Part shown: piece by piece, positions 45,305 to 53,907 of the stretch
Layout: every line of letters begins with the position of its first letter
Numbering within the stretch: the stretch's first letter is position 1
Assembly: GCF_013374095.1 (NCBI RefSeq)
Contig: NZ_AP022672.1
Span: forward strand, 1,983,501 to 2,047,500
Direction: 5' to 3'
Length of the DNA: 64,000 bases
Source of the DNA: Sphingomonas sp. HMP6
Lineage (GTDB): Bacteria > Pseudomonadota > Alphaproteobacteria > Sphingomonadales > Sphingomonadaceae
Notes under the pieces: generated by a model
The model's database searches: none
What the model was told of the DNA's origin: nothing
What the model saw: the letters and a program-made list of their open reading frames with translations, nothing else
Program-made: the position numbers and the translations under genes

Positions 45305-46488
45305 GCGAGCGTGGCCGCGCGCCGGGCGAGTTCGTCGCTGCGCATCCGCCCGTTGGCCAACAGCAGGTGGTGATAGCGCGCGCGCCGCTTGCCGGTGCGC
45401 CCGCGCGCGCCATCCTCGATGCTGAGCGCGCTGAGCATCTCGGCGGTGCGGACCAACGGTTCGTTTACGATCCGCGCGAGATCGGCGTCGAACGGCGCGA
45501 AATAGGCGGGTTCCCCCTGCCACGCGACGAGGCGCGCGCGGGCGTCCGGGACCGACAGGCCTTCGCCGTGGATCGCGAAATCGACGAGCGCGCGGCAAAT
45601 GCGGAACAGCCGCCAGTGGAGATAGCCGAGTTCGGCCTCCGGGTGGCGCGCATAGAAACCGGCCTCGGCGATCAGGCGCTCGGCATAGATGCCCCAGCCC
45701 TCGCCGAAACCGGGGGCGTAGCGCAGGCGCAACGGGTGCGGATCGGCGGCGGCCTCCAGCGCCAGCTGGATCATATGGCCGGGGAGCAGTTCGTGCGCGA
45801 CGACGCTCGGCATGGTGAAGCTTGGGCGGTCGGTGAGACGCGCGAAATCTGGGACATAGCCGCCAGCGGTGGTCGGCGTGGGCAGCGTGCGATAGCCGAG
45901 ATGTCCGGTCGCGAGATCGGCGGGCGTGGGCGGGGCTGCGGTGACGTTGCGGCACCAGGGCGGCACCGCGCCGATCAGCGTCGGGACGGCGGCACGGAAG
46001 CGTGCCAGCCAGTGGTTCATGTCGGCGAGCGCCGCCGCGCTGTCGGGATATTGGTAGCGCGGATCGCGCCAGAGCGCGGCGAAGCGCGCGCCGGTATCGC
46101 CACCGCGTACTCCGAGTTGCGCGAACAGGTGATCGGCCCGTGCTGCGCAGCGGCGGCATTCGGCCTCTAGGCGGCGCGCGGCGGCGGCGGGATCGATGCC
46201 GTCGCCGACTTTGCGGCGGAGCAGCAGCGCTGGCGTGAGCGGTCGCGCCGCCATGATCGTGAGGTCGGCGCGCAGGCCCGCGCGCGCGGTGATGAGATCG
46301 AGTTGCTGCGACACGGTCAGGCCGCGCAGGTCGATCCGGTCGAGCAAGGCGAGCGCCGCTGGCGGATCTGCGAGCTTGGCCTCGACCGCGTCCAGCGCTG
46401 CGCGGAACGTGGCACGCTGCACCCTGCCCCGCCCCGGCAGCAGTGCCAGCGCCGCCGCGCCGGCCAGCACGGCGCGGCGCGTCGTCAC
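45301..46488 (-). CDS. DUF885 family exported peptidase-like protein
   Basis: A 395-residue protein with a Tat-like signal (MTTRRAVLAGAAALALLPG). The zinc-peptidase-like motif is AHELLPGHMIQ (HExxPGH, His near residue 229) with a downstream Glu in GFGEGWGIYAE, as in all DUF885 proteins. Typical members are 550-600 residues, so this is a short form with a compact N-terminal part. Substrate unknown, perhaps a periplasmic peptide. It overlaps the LamG gene by ATGA (46485-46488). Confidence 0.85.
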   Translation of the reverse strand: MTTRRAVLAGAAALALLPGRGRVQRATFRAALDAVEAKLADPPAALALLDRIDLRGLTVSQQLDLITARAGLRADLTIMAARPLTPALLLRRKVGDGIDPAAAARRLEAECRRCAARADHLFAQLGVRGGDTGARFAALWRDPRYQYPDSAAALADMNHWLARFRAAVPTLIGAVPPWCRNVTAAPPTPADLATGHLGYRTLPTPTTAGGYVPDFARLTDRPSFTMPSVVAHELLPGHMIQLALEAAADPHPLRLRYAPGFGEGWGIYAERLIAEAGFYARHPEAELGYLHWRLFRICRALVDFAIHGEGLSVPDARARLVAWQGEPAYFAPFDADLARIVNEPLVRTAEMLSALSIEDGARGRTGKRRARYHHLLLANGRMRSDELARRAATLA

Positions 46489-49400
46489 CGCGCGCGATCG
46501 GCGAGTGCGACGGCGTTGTTGTGCTGCGTCACCTCGGCCGCTTGATCGGCGAGCGCCACGCGCGCGGTCAGCGTGTCGGGATCAACCCCGGCGGGGATGG
46601 TCAGCGTCACGGTCACGGTTTTTGGCAGCAAATCGGTCGGCGCGGCGAGCGGCGGGACCAGCGCGGTCGCGACGACGTCCTTGCCGACAAGCGATACGCG
46701 CCCTGCCGTCGTCGGCAGCGAGCCGAGGCTATGGACCGTTACCGTCACGCGGCGTCCCTTTACCGCTACGTCGTTCCGCCCGATGCCGAGATCGGGGCGG
46801 CTCTCGACCGGGGTGCCGGGGGTCTGCAGTACGAAATCGACGACCGTCGTGGTGCCAGGCGCGAAGATCAGCGAGGTCGATGCGCTGCGTTCCAGCGTCA
46901 CCTTCGTCGGCGTGTTCGCGGCGGCGAGCGTCTTGCCCTCGTCGGGACTACCCGACACCTGCATCGACCATGTCCCCGCGGTCACGTTCCATGCGGTCAT
47001 CGTCGCGCGCTGCTCGACCGCGCTGGTGTTGTAGGCGATCACGCGGAAGCGGTGGCGGGTTGCAACGGGCAGCAGAATCGCGACCTGTTCGGCCGCACCC
47101 GGCGTGTCGAAACGCCAGCTCACGGTGTTGCCAGGCCAGGTCTGGTTGCGCCGCAGCGCGATGCCGCCGAGCCGTTCGCGTTGGAGGATTTCGCTCGGCT
47201 GTTCGACGCGGTCGCTCCACCAATGCCCTTCGGTGTAGAGCGCCATGTGCTGCGCCTTGTCGGCGATCGCGTCGCCGTGGAGCGCGGCCAGCGCCGACAA
47301 ATCGCCGCGCGCCGACCAGGCGGCGTAGCGTCCGAACGCATCGTCCCCCTTCGCCACGCGCGCGAGCAAAGCCGCGCCGTCGGGCAGAGCAGTGAAGCCA
47401 TTCTCGTTGAATTCGGACAGGCCGCCCGCGCTCTTGGCCAACCGCGCGGTGATCGGGCGGAGATAGGTCGCATCGCCGGTGAAGCGCCACGCCGCCCAGG
47501 CGGATTGCAACGGCGTCGTCACGCCGCCGCCGTCGCCAGCGCGCTCGGCATCGCTGCGCCAGTTGATTTCGTTGGGATAGCTCCACTGGCCGTCGGCACC
47601 CTGTTTGCCATGCGCCATCCAGCCGTCGACCGTGCTGGTGACGAGACCGCGCGCCGCTGGATTGGCGTTGAACAGGCCGAGCAGGATCGGTCCGTGCAGG
47701 ACGGTCCAGCTATAGGGTTTCTGCCATTCCCACGCGCCTTCACGGTACATCTTGCGCCCGCCATACCAATTGCTGGCGAAGTGGAGATGGCCCGCCGGGT
47801 TGCGCAGGATGACGCCTTGCAGCGCCCTGGTCGTCGCCATCAGCCGTTCAACCGCGATCGGCTCGCCCCAATTCAGATACAGCCGCTCGGCGTCGGAATT
47901 GAGCCCTTCTTCATAGGCGTGCAGCTCATCGGTGGTGAGGTAACCGAGCCCATTCACGTTCATGCCGTTCTTGTACGCCGCATCCGACAGCGCGCGGAGC
48001 GACGCGTTGATCTTGTCGGGCTCTACCCCCATCAGCGCGAGGCCGGGCCATTGCTGGGTCAGATCGGTATCGTCCGAAATGCCGCCGCCGAAATCGCCGT
48101 ACGGCACCTGGCGGTTGTCGATCCACCAAGAGACGAATTGCTTGGTAAGCTTGAGGTCCTCTAGCTGCCGGAACGCCCAGAGCGGCACGCCCGGCGGCGG
48201 GGTCGGCTGAGGAACCGCGGGCATGTTTTCCGGGCGGTAATCGATGTCCGCCCAATATTGCCGTGCCAGCACATTTTCGGGATCGACGCGGAGCAGATCG
48301 CTGATGTCGGCGAACACGCGGGCGTAGAGCGCTTCGCGTTTGGACGCGGTGTGTTCCTCAACTAGGAAACCCCAATTGTCGCGCACTTGATTGAGCCGGT
48401 CGGCAATGTGTTCGGGCAAAGCGGCGGCGCGGTCCTTGAACACCAGCCGGATCTTTGCGCCGTTGAGCGCAGTTGCATCGAAGCCGGGATCGGACGCGGC
48501 GATGCTGAGGTACAGGCTGTCGTTTGGCAGGATGCGGTCGCGCAGATCGAGCCACAGCGTGCGCGCTTCGCCGGGGCGGACCGAGACCGAAAGATCGATC
48601 ATGTCGCGCGCGGGCCAGAGCGGGTCTTTCACGCGGATGTTGAGCGCGATCGGGGCGGTGCCCTTCAGCGCGGGCAAATCGAGCGCGATGCCGTCGAGCC
48701 CGTCGTGGAGGTTCTGCCAGCCATAATCGAACGCGCGGGCGATCGGCTTATCGGGATAGGCATCGCCGAGGCTGGCGGGGATCAGGACATGGACGATCGG
48801 CAGGCCCGCCGCGCGGGGCATGGCGGTGCCGCCAGACCCGGCCGCACCCGCGCCGACCGCCGCCTTGATGCCCGAGCTTGGCAGGGCGACGACCGTGCTG
48901 CGCTCGTCGGGGGCGTAACGGCCGGTGATGAAAGATTCGAGCGGGGCGAGCGCCGCGATCCGGGTCGAGGCGGCGGAATCGACGGTGAAGGAAAGTTTGA
49001 AACGGCCCGCCGGCTCGGCCCCGGCGCGCACGTCATAGGCCCACACCTCCTGGATCGGCTGTTCCTGCATCGTGTTGACGAAGCTGAGCGTGCCGCCTTT
49101 GCGCTCGGTCAGCGCATCAACGCTACGCACCACGCCTTGTGCGCGGGCAGCGACGGGGGTGCCGTTCCACAGCAGCGCGCCATACGCCGCGCCGCGGATT
49201 TCGACGCGGTTGAAACGCTCGCCCGGCGGCACGGTCAGGTCGTAGCGCTTGCCGCCTTCGACATAGACGTTCCAATCGGGCAGCTCGAAATAATCATCGC
49301 GGCCGGGCAGTTTGGAGCGGTTGTAGACGCCGGGCCAGGTCGTCTCGGCAATGCCGTCGACGCCCTTCCACATCCATTGCTTGAGGTCCTTTGCGTCAGC

Positions 49401-50252
49401 GAATTCGACCTTGCGGACGCTGGTGACGGGCGCGTCGAGCAACGGCGGCAGGCCTTTATCCCAGCCATAGCGGTGCAGCCAGGCGGTGCGGCGCGGTGCA
49501 GCCTCTGGCTGCGGCGCGGCGGCGGGTTCGCGCTTGTCGGCGAGTGCTGCGACATCGGCGGCACCGAGCATGCGGTCGTACACGCGGATTTCGTCGAGAT
49601 CGCTGCCGCGCATGAAATTGTAGCGGCTTTGCACCTGGTGCGGCGACATGACGCGTCCGGCGAGGCCGAACTGGTCGAGCCCGGAATCGAGATCGGCGAC
49701 CTGATCCTTGCGCGCCACGAGCTTGCCGTCGACGTAGAGGCGGACGCCGGTCGTTTCGTCCCAGGCGAAGGCGATGTGCTTCCATGCATCGGCCGCTGGC
49801 ACCGCGTCGATCTTCCAAGACACGCGGACGCGCGACAGGTTCGCATCGGTGACGAAGGCGTCGAAGCCGTGACCGTTCCAGTCGATCCGCAGGAACGCCA
49901 TGTCCCAGCTCGAATGATCGGCGAAGCCTGCGCGGAAAATGACGAACGGTGCTTCGCCCAGCGGCTGGCGGGCGCGCCAGAAGAAGCCGAGCGTGCCGCG
50001 CTGGCTGCGCAGGTTGCCGGGGGCTTTCCACGCGACATAGCCGTCATCGGCCCAGCGTGCCGCACCGCCGATCGCGCCGTCCGGCACGACATCGACGCCG
50101 CTGCGGAAATTGGGGACCGGATCGCCCGCGGCGACATCGGCGGTGAGGCTCTTGTCGGCGGAAACGCGAAACAGCAGGCCGGTATCGTCCTGCGCCACCG
50201 CAGGAGACGCGGCGACCAGCGCGATGAGCGCGGCGGACGCCTTAAAGCGCAT
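46485..50252 (-). CDS. Large exported LamG-domain protein, candidate polysaccharide-acting enzyme
   Basis: A 1255-residue protein with a Sec signal (MRFKASAALIALVAASPAVA, cleavage after Ala20). Residues about 60-235 are a LamG/concanavalin-like beta-jellyroll (WKHIAFAWDETTGVRLYVDG; SDLDEIRVYDRML). Residues about 640-1000 are helix-rich with many Trp and acidic residues (PYGDFGGGISDDTDLTQQWP; HLHFASNWYGGRKMYREGAW), reminiscent of alpha/alpha-toroid glycan-active enzymes, but I cannot assign a family. The last 100 residues look like a CARDB-type beta domain (VTVHSLGSLPTTAGRV). It overlaps the ExuT-like gene by 11 bases downstream of an ACCGGT operator, so a role in uronate-polymer breakdown is likely. 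Confidence 0.75.
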   Translation of the reverse strand: MRFKASAALIALVAASPAVAQDDTGLLFRVSADKSLTADVAAGDPVPNFRSGVDVVPDGAIGGAARWADDGYVAWKAPGNLRSQRGTLGFFWRARQPLGEAPFVIFRAGFADHSSWDMAFLRIDWNGHGFDAFVTDANLSRVRVSWKIDAVPAADAWKHIAFAWDETTGVRLYVDGKLVARKDQVADLDSGLDQFGLAGRVMSPHQVQSRYNFMRGSDLDEIRVYDRMLGAADVAALADKREPAAAPQPEAAPRRTAWLHRYGWDKGLPPLLDAPVTSVRKVEFADAKDLKQWMWKGVDGIAETTWPGVYNRSKLPGRDDYFELPDWNVYVEGGKRYDLTVPPGERFNRVEIRGAAYGALLWNGTPVAARAQGVVRSVDALTERKGGTLSFVNTMQEQPIQEVWAYDVRAGAEPAGRFKLSFTVDSAASTRIAALAPLESFITGRYAPDERSTVVALPSSGIKAAVGAGAAGSGGTAMPRAAGLPIVHVLIPASLGDAYPDKPIARAFDYGWQNLHDGLDGIALDLPALKGTAPIALNIRVKDPLWPARDMIDLSVSVRPGEARTLWLDLRDRILPNDSLYLSIAASDPGFDATALNGAKIRLVFKDRAAALPEHIADRLNQVRDNWGFLVEEHTASKREALYARVFADISDLLRVDPENVLARQYWADIDYRPENMPAVPQPTPPPGVPLWAFRQLEDLKLTKQFVSWWIDNRQVPYGDFGGGISDDTDLTQQWPGLALMGVEPDKINASLRALSDAAYKNGMNVNGLGYLTTDELHAYEEGLNSDAERLYLNWGEPIAVERLMATTRALQGVILRNPAGHLHFASNWYGGRKMYREGAWEWQKPYSWTVLHGPILLGLFNANPAARGLVTSTVDGWMAHGKQGADGQWSYPNEINWRSDAERAGDGGGVTTPLQSAWAAWRFTGDATYLRPITARLAKSAGGLSEFNENGFTALPDGAALLARVAKGDDAFGRYAAWSARGDLSALAALHGDAIADKAQHMALYTEGHWWSDRVEQPSEILQRERLGGIALRRNQTWPGNTVSWRFDTPGAAEQVAILLPVATRHRFRVIAYNTSAVEQRATMTAWNVTAGTWSMQVSGSPDEGKTLAAANTPTKVTLERSASTSLIFAPGTTTVVDFVLQTPGTPVESRPDLGIGRNDVAVKGRRVTVTVHSLGSLPTTAGRVSLVGKDVVATALVPPLAAPTDLLPKTVTVTLTIPAGVDPDTLTARVALADQAAEVTQHNNAVALADRAR

Positions 50253-51543
50253 CGATGCGCGCCAGCCGTGGCGAGAGCAGATGGATCACCCCGACCGCGA
50301 TCAGATAGACGCTGCCCGCGACCGCGAAGATCAGCGTGTAGCTGCCCGTCGTTTGAAGGATGTAGCCGGTGAACTTCGCCATCCCCATCCCGCCGATCGC
50401 GCCGACCATCCCGCCGATGCCGACGACCGATCCGACCGCCTTACGCGGAAACATGTCGGACGGGATCGTGTAGAGATTGGCCGAAAACGCCTGATGCGCC
50501 GCCGTCGCCAGTCCAACGATCGCCACCGCCGCCCACAAATTGGCGACATATTGCGCGAAGAAGATCGGCATGACGAGGAAGGCGCAGACCAGCATCGTCG
50601 TCTTGCGCGCACGGTTGGCGGACCAGCCGCGCTTCATCAATTTCGAAGAAGACCAGCCGCCCGCGATGCTGCCGAAATCGGAGATGAGATAGATCACGAC
50701 GAGCGGCGGGCCGAAGCTCTTGAGATCGAGGTGATAGGCCTTGGACAGGAAATCCGGCGTCCAGAACAGGAACAACCACCAGATCGGATCGATCAGGAAC
50801 TTGCCGAGCGCATAAGCCCAAGTCTCGCGATAGCCGAGCAGGCGGGTCCACTTGATCTTCTCGGCCGAATCGGCCGGGTCGCTTTCGATATAGGCAAGCT
50901 CGGCGGTCGACAGCTTCGCCGTCTCGCGCGGACGGCGGTAGATCGCGATCCACGCGACCAGCCACACCAGGCTCGCCACGCCGGTGATGATGAACGCCAT
51001 GCGCCAGCCGTATGCCAGCGTGATGACCGGCACGATCAGGGGCGTGATGACCGCGCCGATATTGGCGCCAGCGTTGAAGAGGCCGGTGGCAAAGGCGCGT
51101 TCGCGGGCGGGGAACCACTCCGACACGGCCTTGATGCCCGCCGGAAAATTGCCCGATTCGCCAAGCCCAAGCACGAAACGTGCGCCAGCGAATTGCAGTG
51201 TCGATCCGGCAAAGCCGCACAGCGTGTGGCCGAGCGTCCAGATGACGAACGCCACCGAATAGCCGACCCGCGCGCCGAGCCGATCGACGATCGAGCCAAA
51301 GCTGACATAGCCGATCGCGTACGCCGCCTGAAACCAGAAGACGACGTCGGCATAGGCATTTTCGTCCCAGCCGAACTCGCTCGAGATCTGGGGCTTCAAC
51401 AAGCCGATCATCTGGCGATCGACATAGTTGATCGCGGTCGCCGCAAACAGCAGCGCGCAGATCACCCAGCGATACCGCCCAACCGTCGTGCCCGGTGTCT
51501 CGGCCTGGCTCGAAAGTCCCGCGCTCGCGTTCGATGCCGTCAT
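50242..51543 (-). CDS. exuT: MFS hexuronate transporter (ExuT-like)
   Basis: A 433-residue, 12-helix major facilitator. TAINYVDRQMIGLLKPQIS at helix 1, GRARVGY-like DRLGARVGYSVAFVIWTLGH, and FVLGLGESGNFPAGIKAVSEWFP at helix 4 are hallmarks of the anion:cation symporter branch that includes ExuT (galacturonate/glucuronate) and related sugar-acid carriers. Start at 51543 with GGGGAG five bases upstream. Encoded with uxaA/uxuB and under an ACCGGT site, so a hexuronate substrate is well supported by context, but a bound oligouronide or aldonate is possible. Confidence 0.88.
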   Translation of the reverse strand: MTASNASAGLSSQAETPGTTVGRYRWVICALLFAATAINYVDRQMIGLLKPQISSEFGWDENAYADVVFWFQAAYAIGYVSFGSIVDRLGARVGYSVAFVIWTLGHTLCGFAGSTLQFAGARFVLGLGESGNFPAGIKAVSEWFPARERAFATGLFNAGANIGAVITPLIVPVITLAYGWRMAFIITGVASLVWLVAWIAIYRRPRETAKLSTAELAYIESDPADSAEKIKWTRLLGYRETWAYALGKFLIDPIWWLFLFWTPDFLSKAYHLDLKSFGPPLVVIYLISDFGSIAGGWSSSKLMKRGWSANRARKTTMLVCAFLVMPIFFAQYVANLWAAVAIVGLATAAHQAFSANLYTIPSDMFPRKAVGSVVGIGGMVGAIGGMGMAKFTGYILQTTGSYTLIFAVAGSVYLIAVGVIHLLSPRLARIDAL

Positions 51544-51589
51544 GCTCACTCCCCTACCAGCGGCCCGTATGTCCGGGCCTGCCGTCTGA

Positions 51590-52384
51590 CTATTGCGCGG
51601 CGATGGAACACTCCACCGTCAGCCGATTGTCGAAGATCGCCGCGACCTGCGCACCGATCGCGACTTGATGCACCCCGCTGACCGCCCCGGTCGAGATCCA
51701 TTGTCCCGCGGTCAAGGCGATGCCGCGCGCGGCCATCAGTTCGAACAGGAAGCGCGCCGCGCCGAACGGGCCGTCAAGCATATCGGACGCCATCGCGACC
51801 CCGGTCGATTCGCCGTCGATCGTCAATTCCACTGGCCAGTCATTGATATCGATCTGGTCCCACCCGGTCACCTCCGGGCCGATCACCAGCCCGTTATTGT
51901 TGCCGAAATCGGAAACGGTGACCGGCGCGCCATGATCGTTGATCCCGCCGAACGGAGAGCTCGCAATCTCGATCCCGACGCATACCCGGTCGATCAAGGC
52001 GGTCGCCTCGGCCAGCGTGTAGCTGCGCTTGGACGCATCGGGGGTGGCGGCGATGCGCAGCAGGAATTCGGCCTCGGCGGCGGCGAAACCGCCGGCGTAA
52101 ACGGTCATTGCGCGCGGCGTCGCTTCGGCAACGAAGGTCTGGTCGGCGAAGATGGGTCCAGCAAGCCGGTCGCAGCCTTCGATCGGCGGGTTGATCCGCC
52201 CGACCTTCCAACCCGAGATCGGCCGATCGGTCAGCGCGATCGCCGCGTCTTGCATCGCATAGGCCTCGGCCAGCGCGGCCGGCATCGTGCCCGGATATTC
52301 GACGAGCGCCGTCGCATCGCGCCGTGCGGTGACGAAGCGATGCGCGATCTGCGCGATATTGTCCTGCAAACTGTCAGGCTGCAC
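51590..52384 (-). CDS. 2-keto-4-pentenoate hydratase / fumarylacetoacetase-family protein
   Basis: A 264-residue member of the MhpD/FAH-like family: AIALTDRPISGWKVGRI near the N-terminus, AAEAEFLLRIA with a metal-binding Glu, GIEIASSPF, and DFGNNNGLVIGP. Classical members hydrate 2-hydroxypenta-2,4-dienoate from aromatic breakdown. Here the gene is 46 bases upstream of the ExuT-like gene and preceded by an ACCGGT operator, so it may act on a keto-deoxy sugar acid instead. The substrate is unproven. Confidence 0.82.
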   Translation of the reverse strand: MQPDSLQDNIAQIAHRFVTARRDATALVEYPGTMPAALAEAYAMQDAAIALTDRPISGWKVGRINPPIEGCDRLAGPIFADQTFVAEATPRAMTVYAGGFAAAEAEFLLRIAATPDASKRSYTLAEATALIDRVCVGIEIASSPFGGINDHGAPVTVSDFGNNNGLVIGPEVTGWDQIDINDWPVELTIDGESTGVAMASDMLDGPFGAARFLFELMAARGIALTAGQWISTGAVSGVHQVAIGAQVAAIFDNRLTVECSIAAQ

Positions 52385-52435
52385 GTGCCTTTATCCCCTC
52401 TTCGGCCGTCACGCGGCCCTTAAGCGGTGGGTATG

Positions 52436-52453
52436 GGAAACCGGTGTCATTGA
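52436..52453 (-). promoter_or_regulatory. Operator A, ACCGGT palindrome upstream of the hydratase/exuT operon
   Basis: On the minus strand the site reads TGACACCGGTTTCCC (core 52445-52440). One half-site (TGACACC) is perfect against the other copies in the window. It is 52-68 bases upstream of the gene that starts at 52384 and just after the uxuB stop, so it lets this operon be controlled separately from uxaA-uxuB. Confidence 0.65.
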
Positions 52454-52467
52454 CAAGAGGCTGTGCG

Positions 52468-53907
52468 TTACCGGCCATGAAGTTGCGACCAGTCGCCGTC
52501 GAATGCGTGCTGCGCCGCCGCTGCGATGGCCTGTGCCGCGACCGAATCCTCCGCCAGATCGGCGGAAAAGCCGGTCCGCGCAGCGATCAGGCGACCGAGC
52601 ACCGCCGCCGCGTCGCCACTCTGCGCCGCCTCGGTGAGCGCAGGGCCGGCGGCATCGACGATCGTCTCGCCGGCGCGCGCGCGCTGCATCAGGAAGGCGA
52701 TCCAGCAGCCGATCGCGGTGACGACATGTCCAGGCATGTCGCCGCGGGCGCGGTGCCAGCGCAGCGTGTCGCCGAGCCGATAGGGGATTTTCTGGCTGCC
52801 ATCGATCGCGATCTGATCGAGACGGTGGACGATCACCGGATTGCGAAACCGCGTCAGCACCGCCGCGCGATACGCTTCGAGATCGAGCCCGGCGACCGGC
52901 GTCAGCGTGGGGATGATGTCGGTGCGGATCATCGCATCGACGAACTCGGCCAGAACCGAATCGTCCATCGCTTCGGCGACGCTGGCATGGCCGCGCAGCA
53001 GACCGGCGTAGGCGAGCGTCGAATGCGTGCCGTTGAGGATGCGCAGCTTGGCCTGTTCATACCCCGCGACATTATTGGTCAGTGTCGCGCCCGCGCGGCC
53101 GAGTGCTGCCGTGACCGGATCGCCCAGATCCTCGATCACCCATTGCGTGAACGCCTCGCGCTGCACGGCGGCGCGATCCTCGACGCCGAGCGCGCTCGCG
53201 ACATCGCTGTAGAGCGCATCGTCAGAGGCGGGGGTGATCGAATCGACCATCGTGCCCGGCACAAGGACGTGCTGCGCGATCCAGTCGCCGATCGCGGGCG
53301 CAGTGGCGTGCGCGAAATCGACCAGCGCCGCCTTGAGCTTCGCGCCATTGGCGGCGAGATTGTCGCATGGCATGACGACGAACGGCGCGACGTCGCGCGC
53401 GTGCCGCGCAGCCAGGCCGCCGACGATCCAGCCGATGACGCTGCGCGGTACGGCGGGTTGCGCGAGATCGTGAACGATGTCGGGATGCGCGCGGTCGAGC
53501 GCGCCATCGCTCGCCAGGCAATAGCCCTTCTCGGTCACGGTGGTCGTCACGAGCCGGACTGCGGGATCGGCGAGCAACGCCTGCGTCTCCGCCGCATCGT
53601 CGGGACCGAGGAAGCGGCTGTGCGCGCCGATCACGCGGAACGACGATTCCGCGTCGCGCACGGCGAGCGTGTACAGGCCCTGCTGTTCGGCCAGTGCCGC
53701 GACCGTGCCCGCGCTGCGCAACGAGACCGCGGCGATGCCCCAGCCGGGCTCGCTCGCCAGCAGCGTGTCGATATAGGCGGCCTGATGCGCGCGGTGGAAG
53801 GCGCCAGGTCCGAAATGGACGATGCCGGTGGTCGGCGGGCCGCTCCGGTTCGGGCGCGCGACGCCCGCGGGCAGATCGACGAGCGCCGCGTAATCGAGCC
53901 GGTTCAT
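52468..53907 (-). CDS. uxuB: Fructuronate/tagaturonate reductase (mannitol dehydrogenase family)
   Basis: A 479-residue NAD-dependent polyol dehydrogenase. TGIVHFGPGAFHRAHQAAYI is the Rossmann start of this family, VTEKGYCL follows, and the catalytic Lys lies in the C-terminal domain near KLRILNGTHS. It converts fructuronate (or tagaturonate) to mannonate or altronate. The next enzyme, UxaA, acts on altronate, so tagaturonate reductase activity is equally possible. The ATG at 53907 overlaps the uxaA stop by ATGA (53904-53907). Confidence 0.88.
   Translation of the reverse strand: MNRLDYAALVDLPAGVARPNRSGPPTTGIVHFGPGAFHRAHQAAYIDTLLASEPGWGIAAVSLRSAGTVAALAEQQGLYTLAVRDAESSFRVIGAHSRFLGPDDAAETQALLADPAVRLVTTTVTEKGYCLASDGALDRAHPDIVHDLAQPAVPRSVIGWIVGGLAARHARDVAPFVVMPCDNLAANGAKLKAALVDFAHATAPAIGDWIAQHVLVPGTMVDSITPASDDALYSDVASALGVEDRAAVQREAFTQWVIEDLGDPVTAALGRAGATLTNNVAGYEQAKLRILNGTHSTLAYAGLLRGHASVAEAMDDSVLAEFVDAMIRTDIIPTLTPVAGLDLEAYRAAVLTRFRNPVIVHRLDQIAIDGSQKIPYRLGDTLRWHRARGDMPGHVVTAIGCWIAFLMQRARAGETIVDAAGPALTEAAQSGDAAAVLGRLIAARTGFSADLAEDSVAAQAIAAAAQHAFDGDWSQLHGR

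Noticed and set aside
44969..46159. 397-codon frame overlapping the DUF885 gene
   Set aside because: Only its last part (from 45304) has meaning as the GH43-like remnant; the rest is out of frame with DUF885.
48387..50372. Long open frame (about 660 codons) antisense to the LamG gene
   Set aside because: No signal peptide, domain or membrane pattern; shadow of the coding strand, which has a signal peptide and LamG motifs.
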